Assembly (NCBI GenBank): GCA_029224185.1
Contig: CM055193.1
Location: forward strand, 15,935,669-15,999,668
Origin: Karalla daura
Taxonomy: Eukaryota; Chordata; Actinopteri; Chaetodontiformes; Leiognathidae
Direction: 5' to 3'
DNA length: 64,000 bases
Shown here: one piece after another, positions 36,101-46,112 of the stretch
How positions within the stretch are numbered: the stretch's first letter is position 1
Layout: each line of letters begins with the position of its first letter
Translations under genes and position numbers: made by a program
The notes under the pieces: model-generated
Seen by the model: the letters and a program-made list of their open reading frames with translations, nothing else
The model's database searches: none
Told to the model about the DNA's origin: nothing

Positions 36101-37456
36101 ACTTTGCTATCAGTCATGGATTATGGAGACCTCTATACTCGGATGTTTCGCCTACCACACTGAAGCCCTTGGATGTGGTTTATCACTCAGATTTATTCGT
36201 TTTAATTCTCATCTTTGTGAGCTGTACACTAAGGCTGAATGACTCCCTCCCTCTCTGTGAGGTGTGATTTATGCTGTGTTCACTGGGTTATAAGGCCCAG
36301 GCTTACTGGGCTTTGTCTCCCCGCCCCCTTACATTACTTTTAAAACAGGCTCAGATGGTTGGATTATGCTGCAGGTGATAGCTGCCATCTTGGAAAATCT
36401 AGTTTTTCTCATTGAGCCAGAGCGGCCTGAGGAAGCACCCTGAACAGTATACATCCAACTTACATCTTCAGGGCAATTCAAGGTTTTAATTTTATTTTGG
36501 CTTCACTTCAGGCTTCTTTTCATTGAATTCAAGATTGAATTACTTTATCTAAGGTACAGTTCTTGCCTGCCACATAAAATGCCCCGGCCAGTGCAACAGG
36601 TTTATTTTTACATACATTATCCTTGTGTATATTCAATAATTCCTATATATAATTAATTCTAATGCTCTGTACTTGTACTGTATATATTATTTCCTGGTTG
36701 CAGTATATGTGGTAAAATCTAAAATTCTCCTGGGGAGAAAATAATTTGTTCATAGAATATTTTGTTCATAAAAATGTAATCCTAAAAAATTGATTTTAAC
36801 TTACATTGGACTGGCAAGAGGGACTGGTGAATAGCGCTGTTGGCTCATTGCAGAAAGGTCCCTGGTTTGAATCCTAATAATACTGACAACATACAGAGGT
36901 TTTGGCAAACAGATGTTAGCGTGTTCATTGTTAAGATACTATTTCTGTGTCGAGACACAACTATAAAGGCACCACCATGTTTCTGTCACCTGACTGCCCT
37001 CTGCTGTTCAATCCTGTGACCTACAGGCACTACTAAATGTACAAAATGTATTGTTTTGATCTCTTGATATGTAACAAAATGAGGCAGATCAGTCTACCAT
37101 GTTATTATTACACAAACCTGAACAGATGTGGACTTGATGGTTTCTGTGTATCTGTCTCTTTATTTCTCCTTACTCTAATCAGGATCTAGTGATATAGTGA
37201 TGTGGTGATTGCGTCTGGGAGCCAATCCAAAAACTCCACATCCGGGGTGAAAAGATTGACAAAACATCTGCTGGACAGTTTTGTACCAATAAAGCAAACA
37301 AATTGGTTGGAACTTCTCATTTCAGCAACAGTTCCTGTGAGTCGTTAACAATGTGGTTGAGAAGTCACGTCTACAGGAAAATGTTGTAATAGGTGAAAAG
37401 AACAGTGACGCAGAGAGGGAAGAGAGAATAATTCAGAGAGGATGGATGATAGGCAT
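33136..37456. other. Spacer between pdzk4 and the receptor gene
   Basis: May include the distal pdzk4 3' UTR up to about 34285. No coding exon seen. A short fragment of the dispersed repeat (GCGCTGTTGGCTCATTGCAG, about 36828-36880) and an AT-rich stretch near 36600-36800 are present. Confidence 0.6.
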
Positions 37457-37464
37457 CACTTCCT
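37457..37464 (-). promoter_or_regulatory. ETS/PU.1-type site before the receptor start
   Basis: CACTTCCT on the + strand reads AGGAAGTG on the other, a classic PU.1/ETS core, 48 bp before the proposed ATG. No TATA box was seen. Many myeloid genes use a PU.1 site near the start of a TATA-less promoter, which fits the inferred gene type. Confidence 0.35.
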
Positions 37465-37511
37465 GATTTATCAGTGAAGAAAGAAGAGAGGCAGCAGTGA
37501 AGCAGCCGAGC

Positions 37512-37560
37512 ATGATCATGACTCTCTACCACACATTGATCTGCTGCTTTGTCCTTCTCT
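37512..37560 (+). CDS. Receptor exon 1: signal peptide
   Basis: MIMTLYHTLICCFVLL, a hydrophobic leader, ends in phase 1 at a GTGAGT donor. The in-frame GTG at 37497 is not a credible start, and a third in-frame ATG at 37518 would also work. Cleavage is expected just after the junction with exon 2. Confidence 0.85.
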
Positions 37561-40500
37561 GTGAGTTCATTTGTATTTTGCTTCTGTTATTCTTGCACTT
37601 TGTTACAGAATTGTCTTTACTCTCTTTATTAGTCAGGACTGTAATTGCTTACATCAGTGCCTCAGAAGGTTCAACACAGCAACAGTGGAAGCAATGATGT
37701 AAAACATAAACCCCAACCTCATACTGAATAAAATAAATAAATAAATAAATAAGAATAGCAATCCGTTCAACTGGGACTTTTAAATGAGTGCTGTACCTTT
37801 TAAAGTTTGTGCTTTTTGAGCATTTGCTGATTTCACTGCTTAAGGAGAATAAGAATCAGTATATTATGTCAAGTTTTATTATTGTCAATGTCATTTGTGG
37901 TTTGTGACTTGATGACTCTGAATCCTCTCCTTCACGTCTGTTTTAAAGTATTAAAAGTGTTGTTTGTGTGCTCAGTGTGTTTCAGTCTGTGCATTTCTCT
38001 GAGAGTACCGTGTGTGTGTGTGTGTGTATGTGTGTATATATATATGCATATGTATACATATACATATCCATATCTTCACATGCTGATGATATATGGATAT
38101 GTCCTCAGCATGTGGCCATTACTAACACGACACTTACAACCAATACAGTTAGAGTTCAGTAAATGTCTTCCTTACACACTTGATTGCTCTTCTGATGACT
38201 ATTCAGGGGTTTCCATTAACCTAGTCCTGTCTTGCTTCACATCAGGTGTCATGGGGCATCATTTTCTGTCTAGCCACAGGCTTCATCATGGTTTAAGTGT
38301 GCTGTATCATTCTTTTCTTTTTTATTATTTTCCTAAAGTTCTTTGTATAATAACCCAGCTTGTTGTATTGAAATTATCAAATGTCTTTTCATTAGCTTGT
38401 GTCTCAACAGTGTCTGAGAGTCACACTGCTCTAAACGTGACTGTGTGGACAACATGAAATAGAAAATATTGCCATCATGCTCAAGGACTTTTTGGGATGT
38501 ACACACAGTAACTCATTTCCTCATTTTTTTCTCATTTCGTTCATTTTTTAAAGCTTTGCAGGATGGAAAAACTGCTGCCAGTGGCCAAGTCATTGTCTAT
38601 AGTGCAATGGAAGGAGAAACTATCAGGATGCAATGTCCCCAAACTGTCTTTAGGGACTTGAACTTCTGCAAGAAAAAATGCACAGAAAATGGAGTTCTCA
38701 TTAAAGGAACTGGTAGCAAGATCAACAATGGCAGATACAGCATGGAATATGAGGGAAGTGGCACAAGACAAAAGGTTTTTGTGACCATCGCACAGCTGAT
38801 TAAGTCTGATACAGGATTGTACCACTGTGGTAACAATGGAATTCTGTCGGAATATGAATCCCAATATTCATATTTTCTTAAGCTCATTGTCATAGACGGT
38901 AAGTTTCAACAATTTTTTGCTGCAAAGAGAATACACACACACACACACACACCTAGCTTGAATGGCAGTGTTATTAAGTAATTATTACTAATTTGACACA
39001 CATTTCTGGATGCACTGTATACTGTACTGATTTTAGCATCATAAAGTTTTTAAGTTTTTCTCTACAAAAGACACAAATGCAAATCAAGTCCACAAAATAA
39101 TTGAGACAAAAAAAATTAGTAGTCAATTGACTTTCCTTTGCAAAATGTAAAATTATGAAGTGCTAAATATTTCATGAAAAGATGAAGATTTATTAAATTT
39201 TTTTAGCAGAGAGTAGTTGTGGGAAATCCAAACTTTGATACAGGAACAGCATGACTGTTTTCTTTAACAAGAACTAAAGAAAATAATTGTGGACTGTTCA
39301 TTTCATCAACAGCACAACTGGATCAATATTCTGGCACAAAGACCATCACTGCAAGACCTGGAGGGAGCATCGCTGTGGAATGTGTCACTAATCCCTCTGA
39401 CAGCAAGAAGTACTTCTGCAAAACTACATGTGAACAAGAGAATATTCTTGTTCAAGGACTTCATGAAATTCAGGAGAGCAAATACAGCATTTCATATGCA
39501 GAAGGAGATTCTAAAGGACACATTTTTGTGAGCATTGCACGGCTAACAGAGTCTGACTCAGGAAGGTACAGATGTGCTGTGGGTAGATATGCATCACAAG
39601 CCTACTTCCTGGAGTTCAACGTCCGTGTCACAGACGGTGAGTTGCTATTTAAAGTTTTTTGAAAAAGTAATAAAACAATAAAGCAGTGATGCTTTAAAGT
39701 GCAAAACAAGTTACACAACAACTTACCAACTTAAGTTGGATGTAATTTTGTAATTTTGAAATCAGAAGATTTCTCTGCTGCATCCACTTTCAACTGAGTG
39801 TATTGAATGCTGAACAAACACTGATTTACAACCAACCATTTCAGCTAATTAGGGAATCTCATCTGGATTCATTTCTGCCAGGATGTTTTAGTTTCTCTGT
39901 GTTTCTATGATTGCAGACCGAACCACTTCAAAACCAAACCCTTCAACATTGCCCCCCCTGGCCACCACACTCACAACAAGTGGCAGATTGAACTCTGGCC
40001 AGAAGCAGCCCGATCCAATGCCAAAATCAAGTAAGCTCTGATAATTCAGTCTGTGACAGAGAGCTGCTATAGGTGTGGAAGCAGACTGAAGTAGTAGGCA
40101 TGCAACCCAAACTTGTATCACTTAGTGTGGTTCTTTTGCCCCTGACCACATACATTCATATGTAACACATGTAGAACTTTAAAGGCCTGTAGAAATCTAT
40201 GATAAAAGATAATTGTTGGCAAAACATTGAAAGTCTTTTGTAGTTTGCAGGGGTGTTTCTACTTTTTTTCAGAGGATTGTGAGTTATACACAAGAAGGAG
40301 ATATTGATGGTATAAATAATAAAACTGTTACATAGAGCTTCTCAAGTATGTTACATAGAAAATATATAAGAACAAATAACATTAAAGAGACACTAGATGT
40401 TGACATGAAAGTAACCAAGCAGAGACGCAACAGATACAGTATGGTGGGTGGTTAGCAGGGAAGAGAAAAGTCCAAGCTTTGTGAGAAGAAAGATGGAGGA

Positions 40501-42184
40501 AGAAGGTTCCAGAAATAGTGTATACCTTACTTCCCTAGGTCTGGAGCTTGGTCGTCATTGTCCTGAGGGTGAGGCAAGGTCATTTTGAGCTTTGTGGGTG
40601 ACAAGAAATTGAAATTGATCCTCTGACAGGGAGCAAGTGGAGGCTGCAGAGGATTGGTGTGATGTGAGGAGGTGGACAGCTAAATGAATTCTAGACATTA
40701 ATATTGACATATTTTGATGGTTTTGTTTAGTGGGTCAAAGAAAATGCTTTTGTAGGAGTGGAGTAAGGAGGTGATGGAGCCATAGAGGTGAGTTCCAGTG
40801 GCAGAGAAGGACAAGGAATGGTGGAGACAAGCAGTGTTTCTGATGGGAAGAAGGCAGTTTTTGGTGGTGTGGTTCACATGAGGTGCAGAGAGAAAAGAGA
40901 ACATCGAAGCCACCACTGTTAAAGTCAGGGCCAACAATCATGATTTGCTGCAGTTGACCTCGGGATAACTTTAGTTGAAGGTTTAGTTTCTTGGCCAGAG
41001 CGTTTGGAATTACTACATCTGTGATGTGAATGATCTCACAGAATATTTTGATGTTGAAAATGCTGTAGGGTGACTGTTCATCTCAAATGTCCACAGATGT
41101 GTGGCTGTACATAGGTCTGACTCTGGTGGTTGTGCTCATCCTGCTCTCACTGGCTGTGCTGGTATACTGGAGGAGCAGGTCTTCAAAAGCTAAGGGTGAG
41201 AGAAGAACAATATCTTTCAATGAAAACTGTACTTGTTGTTTTCTTTTCCTTATGTTAGCTTTTACTATTTTTGGATTGAATCTCCACTGCTTTAGCCAAA
41301 GTATAAGAATATCTATCCATACATTTTCTTAGCAGTGGTGTCACAGGGGTCAGCTGACAAGACTGAGACTTCTCTAAATAGGTCCTGCACTGCCTGTTCA
41401 GAAACATGGACGTCATACCTAATCTGATCTGGCATCAGTAGATAGTAATTTATTTAAAGAAGTGTTGTGTTTTTCAGAGCCTCCTATGGAAACAGAGTGT
41501 GATGCCATCCCCCAAGTACGTTTTAGCACATTTTGAAAGACCATCGTTAGTGGTTAGTGGACATAAACACTGACAAAGCCTCTTCTGCTGCAGGCCAACA
41601 TATATGATTCTTACGCCACCTACAATCCTTCAAATGTAGGTGAAAATACTGATGACAATAACAATGTGACCGCATTCATTTCCCAGAAAGAAACAAATGG
41701 ATTTATAGGATGTGAAGCTTTAAGCTTCATCCTCCGCTCATGTCACTTCAAGTTGTCTCTGAGTCACAAAGAGTCAGAAAAGAGTCAAGGGGTCAAGCTC
41801 TCCTTTGTCTTGTTAGCGCTTGTCAAATACCCTTGTATTGGTTTTGGTTTGACTTTGTTTACTTGGACTTAAAATTATTAAACCAAAGCAAAATTGGTTA
41901 TTGTTTAAAAAAAAGCCTACTGGACTTCATTTGTGGGACCTAAGTTTAGGTGAATTTGTACTGATTGAAAATCTGGTTCAGTTAATAGTAACTGAACCAT
42001 AATCTTATTATACGATTCATGTAACCCCTCTTTGTTTTTCCATTTCCAGGTGGATACCGACTGGAATCAAATCACCTATTCTGAGGTTAATTTCTCTCAT
42101 CGCAGTGCCAATTCACGCAGCGCCATCCGTCATAACAGTGATGACAATGTTGTGTACTCGGTGCCTCGATTAAACAAGAGATAA
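37512..42184 (+). CDS. pIgR/CD300-like (CMRF35-like) receptor with two V-type Ig domains and an ITIM
   Basis: Seen: eight exons (37512-37560, 38554-38898, 39313-39636, 39917-40030, 41097-41195, 41478-41515, 41594-41635, 42050-42184), in phase at every junction, give 1,146 nt and 381 residues. Order: signal peptide, V-type Ig domain 1, V-type Ig domain 2, Thr/Ser/Pro stalk, one transmembrane helix, short tail. Each Ig domain has the outer cysteines with D-x-G-x-Y-x-C plus an extra C-x3-C pair (FCKKKC, FCKTTC), the mark of pIgR/CD300 V domains. The tail holds ITYSEV, a good ITIM. The membrane helix has no charged residue, so no DAP12-type partner is expected. Known: fish pIgR-like and CMRF35-like receptors have this layout. 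Inferred: an inhibitory leukocyte surface receptor; the ligand is unknown. Confidence 0.9.
37561..38553. other. Receptor intron 1
   Basis: Holds an (AAAT)n run near 37727-37752, a TG run near 38010-38035 and an alternating TA/CATATG stretch at about 38035-38100 that may fold. No exon. Confidence 0.75.
38554..38898 (+). CDS. Receptor exon 2: first V-type Ig domain
   Basis: 345 nt, phase 1-1, acceptor TTTTTTAAAG, donor GTAAGT. Key residues: IRMQC (first Cys), LNFCKKKC (extra pair; Phe replaces the usual Trp before Cys), then SDTGLYHCG (second Cys). A nearer CTTTGCAG acceptor would break the frame. Confidence 0.9.
39313..39636 (+). CDS. Receptor exon 3: second V-type Ig domain
   Basis: 324 nt, phase 1-1, acceptor TCATCAACAG, donor GTGAGT. 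It encodes QLDQYSGTKTITARPGGSIA, VECVTNPSDSKKYFCKTTC, then SDSGRYRCAVG. The pattern is the same as in domain 1, again with KYFCK in place of KYWCK. Confidence 0.9.
39917..40030 (+). CDS. Receptor exon 4: Thr/Ser/Pro-rich stalk
   Basis: 114 nt, phase 1-1. It encodes RTTSKPNPSTLPPLATTLTT and then SGRLNSGQKQPDPMPKS. The composition suggests an O-glycosylated stalk. Acceptor ATGATTGCAG, donor GTAAGC. Confidence 0.85.
40031..41096. other. Receptor intron 4 with a repeat remnant
   Basis: The stretch at about 40440-40930 (GGGAGCAAGTGGAGGCTGCA, GATTGGTGTGATGTG and GTGGGTGACAAGAAATTGAA) resembles part of a dispersed fish repeat but is very decayed. No exon. Confidence 0.5.
41097..41195 (+). CDS. Receptor exon 5: transmembrane helix
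   Basis: 99 nt, phase 1-1. It encodes VWLYIGLTLVVVLILLSLAV followed by LVYWRSRSSKAK. It is a single uncharged hydrophobic helix with a basic stop-transfer segment. Acceptor TGTCCACAG, donor GTGAGA. Confidence 0.9.
41478..41515 (+). CDS. Receptor exon 6: cytoplasmic
   Basis: 38 nt, phase 1 to 0, encoding EPPMETECDAIPQ. Acceptor GTTTTTCAG, donor GTACGT. The run of short cytoplasmic exons is usual for this receptor group. Confidence 0.75.
41594..41635 (+). CDS. Receptor exon 7: cytoplasmic, tyrosine-rich
   Basis: 42 nt, phase 0-0, encoding ANIYDSYATYNPSN with three tyrosines. None fits a strict ITIM, but each could be phosphorylated. Acceptor CTGCTGCAG, donor GTAGGT. Read-through gives an unrelated tail, so splicing at 41635 is preferred. 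Confidence 0.75.
41636..42049. other. Receptor intron 7
   Basis: The frame of exon 7 stays open for a while past its donor, but there is no receptor-like motif. The other receptor introns (38899-39312, 39637-39916, 41196-41477) also hold nothing else. Confidence 0.7.
42050..42184 (+). CDS. Receptor exon 8: ITIM-bearing C terminus
   Basis: 135 nt including stop TAA at 42182-42184, acceptor CATTTCCAG. It encodes VDTDWNQITYSEVNFSHRSA and a tail with NVVYSVPRL. ITYSEV fits (I/V/L/S)-x-Y-x-x-(L/V/I). VVYSVP does not, because Pro is in the +3 position. An SHP-1/SHP-2 type phosphatase is the expected partner. Confidence 0.88.
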   Translation: MDTDWNQITYSEVNFSHRSANSRSAIRHNSDDNVVYSVPRLNKR

Positions 42185-42358
42185 TGGAGGCGCTGCCACA
42201 TTTACTCCTTAAGATGACAACACATAAGCTGGCTCTCATTCACTCAAACATTTCTTTGCAACTGTAGCATTGTATGTCCCTGTACAATGACAATAACAGA
42301 TATCAAAGAAATCATCTGTAAATCTGCATAGACGTCAAAGCCTCTCCAACTGAAGGTG

Positions 42359-42364
42359 AATAAA
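42359..42364 (+). other. Poly(A) signal of the receptor gene
   Basis: AATAAA 175 bp after the stop codon gives a short 3' UTR. A cleavage site about 15-30 bp further on is expected. Confidence 0.6.
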
Positions 42365-42399
42365 GAACTGAGTCATTGACAATGAGCATAATAGTACAG

Positions 42400-43224
42400 T
42401 AAGTCAGGAGCGTGGCGTGGTGGGCTAACTGACACCCACCACCAGATTATTTGATGAATGACAGAGACAAAATTTGCTTATTGAGAGTATATCGTTTATC
42501 ATATTTCATGATTAAAAGTCATTGCAGGCTTGGTTTTATCACAAAACACTCCTAAGCTACCAGAAGTTCAGCTAATATATATACCTGTGTATATAGAAGA
42601 TTATTATATTATTATTACTATTACTATTATTATTATTATTCATCCACATCTAGATTACCGTATATAGATGTGGATGAATTGACGGATTGTTCCCTTGTTT
42701 CCTCATTTCCTCTTGTATTGTAGCAACCTCTAACAGCAACACTGCTATCCTGTGAGAACTGATTTGCATTATGAAGTGCATAAAAATAACATGAATAAAC
42801 GCTCACTCAATAAAAATGTTGATTCGTGCTTTTCGCTGGGCAGAAAGGAGATGAAAAACGTGTAATCTGACTTCCTGGTTGATTGAAAGCTTTTACCCAA
42901 ATATGTCAGACAAATGGATTAAAGAAGAAACATGAAGTTGCATACAATGAAAAAACTAAAACAGGACAAAAGGAACCATAAACAGAGCTTAGTATGAGTC
43001 TGTACATGCTTGTGTAAAGTCAAAACAAAAGAAATACTTAACAACATTTACTCAACAGGAGATTTCAGCACACTAGCCTTTGGGGTGTTGGAACATTAGG
43101 CATGTTAGGTAAGTGTCGCACACTTTGTTAAGTGTGAGGCAAAATGTGAAGTGGCGTGCAAGAGTTGATGTCTCAACTCAAACATTATCTAACATTCACA
43201 CGAATAGAGAAACAAAAGTTAAGT
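42400..43224. other. Noncoding downstream of the receptor gene
   Basis: AT-rich, with the ATT run and hairpin above. No exon or other repeat seen. Confidence 0.7.
42638..42679. repeat. Perfect 15-bp inverted repeat with 12-nt loop
   Basis: ATTCATCCACATCTA at 42638-42652 pairs fully with TAGATGTGGATGAAT at 42665-42679. It follows an (ATT)n stretch (about 42600-42640) and lies about 275 bp after the receptor poly(A) signal. Confidence 0.85.
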
Positions 43225-43555
43225 TCCACGCTGGTGGAACGAGCTACCGAGCACTAACAGAACAGGGGCGTCCCTGTTGGTCTTCAAGAAACTCTTAAAG
43301 ACCCAGCTCTTCAGAGAGCATCTCCTGTCCTAACACTCCATCACTGCACCAAGAACAGGGGCGCCCCTGTTGGTCAGTGCACAGGTCTTCAAACTGAGGA
43401 CTTAGCTCCTCGGAGAGCTGCTCCTATCCTAGCACTACACCATGACACTCCTTCTAGACCCACCCTATGTACCTTGTTACTCTTCTTCTTTGTAAGTCGC
43501 TTTGGATAAAAGCGTCTGCTAAATGCATAAATGTAAATGTAAATGTAAATGTAAG
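43225..43555 (+). mobile_element. LINE 3' end (L2/CR1/Rex1-like), truncated
   Basis: The end AAGTCGCTTTGGATAAAAGC, GTCTGCTAAATGCATAAATG and the (TGTAAA)n tail is a very common teleost LINE/SINE 3' end. Upstream, TGGTGGAACGAGCTACCGAG and TTCAAGAAACTCTTAAAGAC resemble the last codons of a reverse-transcriptase ORF (W-N-x-L-P ... FKK-LKT). The 5' part is missing and the frame is broken. The body is duplicated with a period near 93 bp (43261 and 43354). Confidence 0.75.
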
Positions 43556-44983
43556 TAATTTGACCAAAAGAGCCAGCATGCAGGCTCAGCTGTGGGACTG
43601 AGAGTGTCCCCTAGATGGCGACATTTACAAACAGGCAGTCTGGTGCAGCGTGTGTCTGTCTCTGCACGTCATGCTTTGACTTTCAATTTCTCCTTTGATT
43701 GTGCCAACATACCCGTGTGTCAAACAGCTGATTTCCCACATTAGTTGATTTTCTTTTTGTCAATGTAAGTTTGTCTGAATACTTTAATGCGATTCCTCAC
43801 AGCGTTTTAGTGGTATTTCATTAATGCATGAGGCATACCTAGTGACAAGGACATTTTTTTTCATTGACACTTGAAGCTGGCATTGATAGGCTACTGATGG
43901 CATTGATTACCTACAAAACTCATCTGTAAATTACATGCAAGCACACATTCAGTGCTGGAGCAGAATAATCACAATCTGAGAACAGAGAGCAAATCTTCAT
44001 GTACTTTAATGTTTACTGTTTACCTTGGTTTATGACTTAATGATGGGTAGAAGATAAGTTCTCATCAAACTTAGATGTGCTAATTATCAAAAGTTTACAG
44101 ACAAACAGAGGAAACTAATAGGGAGGATGTGGTTAACATCATATCTACTATTATGAGCACATCCACATGTCAGCATTTACCTCTTTAGCTATTTGCATTG
44201 ACTGTTATCATGTGACACATATATAAGTTGCAATATATCTGTATTCAGCCTCAGGCCAGATTGAAGCATCACAATTAAAAGTGTGAGCATTGAAACCCAT
44301 CTTCATGTCAGTAGTTGACGAGAGAAAACAAGATGACAAAAGAAGGATTACAATTATCAAAACAAAGGCATTTGCTGCTTAAATAAACAAACAAGAGAAC
44401 ATATAGAGGTGACAGTGTTTTGAGATGTGAGATGTGAAGGTGGATGATATGTATGTTTGCGTCCTTCGCCCTATTATGGGCTAGCAACCTGTCCAGGATG
44501 AGTTGCTGCCTCTAAGATAATGGATGAAGGCATGGAACTCATGTTTGCCAGCAACCTCCAAGTTTACCCCAAATTCTTATGTTTGTCACAGCTAAGTTAT
44601 CCAGCTGCTAGCACTCAGATGTCAGATGTTTGGTCTACAAACTTAAATGAAATCAGTCCCAACTAATTGTCTCCAAGGAAGGCATTAGGAAATGAATAAA
44701 AGTATCTCAATGTGTGTGCAACAGTGTGTGCTTTACAAGGAGGATAAAGACAGCAGTGCGCACAGGATTCATAAGTCTAATGGGTCTAATTGCCTTACAG
44801 GATGCATCGATGTGTAATTAAATAAAACTGTTAACCCTTACACATCCTCTCATTTTCCTCCCAGAACTCTTTCTCAGCACTGCCCTCCCCCCTGTCTCTC
44901 TCCATCCATCTCTCTCTCTCTCACTCTCATTCCTCACACTTAAGATGATGGAGATGACAGGTTGTCTTTAATCTGAGCAAGCT

Positions 44984-44984
<1 letters not shown>
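43556..44984. other. Noncoding intergenic stretch
   Basis: AT-rich. A small dispersed repeat fragment lies at about 44455-44545 (CTAGCAACCTGTCCAGGATG). A CT-rich run is present near 44880-44940. No gene seen. Confidence 0.65.
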
Positions 44985-45016
<32 letters not shown>

Positions 45017-45728
45017 AGCTCGAGGTTCTTGATGTTCTGTATTCCAGTCATAGACGCTGAGTCACACTTACCGTAAGCTTCGTCCATATGGCAAGAACAT
45101 TGTGTGTGTGTGTGTGTGTGTGTTGACGTGTCCCAGACAATGCCAGACATGAGACAAGGACATGCAAGAGGAGAGATCCTCATCTGTTGTATTGATCTGC
45201 ATTTGAACCTTCAGTCTTTGCCCATGCACACACACATAAGCACACATACACACTTGCACAAACACGCACAAGTACACAGGCACACACCTTCGGGTTAAGT
45301 GAATTAAGCTTTAAGTGAGGGAGGACATTGAGATGAAGGAAAGGGAGGAGGCAGAAGGAGGGTGCAGGAGCAGGAGAGTGAGAGACAAAGACAAGTTGCA
45401 GGAGGCCGGGCAGATAATGGAAAGACTGCCTGTTAGAGAGGAAACTCAATTTGCTGAGCAGAGGGAGATCAGTAGATGAAAGTAAAAGCAAGGGCGATTC
45501 AGAAAGACATGGAAATTACCTGCTTTTGGCAACAAGCCACAGAAACTGGTGCTTTCCACTTTTCCCCATTCATTTTCAGATGTGCCAGTCGCATGGACAG
45601 TGTCAGTCTGTCAGCTGATTTTAAGGAGACCATTCTGATGTTTACACTTGATATAGAGATAGAAATATGGATGGATGGATGGATGATAGTTAAATGATGA
45701 GATGAATGCAGGAGATACATTGCGGACA

Positions 45729-45799
<71 letters not shown>

Positions 45800-46112
45800 A
45801 TTCACTCCCTGGGACCTTCTTGCTGCCAAGCCAAGCCAAGCCATGCCATTGTCCCAACCTTTTATTCTTACCTGCTTTTTATTATAATTATGCTCTGGCC
45901 ACAGCTGCTTGTCATCTGGATTGGTGCTTCTTTGTTATCAGAGCTGGGTTCAGGTCTGCATTTTCTAGGAAGTGCAGTGGCTATAGTGGCTATACTCTAT
46001 TATTGTTGAGCGGGGGGTGCTCTGTGCTAATGATGCACACACTCACACACACACACACACACGCACACACACACACACACACACACTCACATTCACACAC
46101 ACACACACACTT
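44985..46112. repeat. Cluster of CA/TG microsatellites
   Basis: TG at about 44987-45014 and 45101-45122, impure CA at 45225-45290, pure (AC)n at 45731-45798, impure CA at 46026-46110. The 45731 array is flanked by GCGGACAGG and CCATTCACTCCCTGGGA, recalling the interior of the dispersed repeat. A long Thr-His frame across this region is an artefact. Confidence 0.9.
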
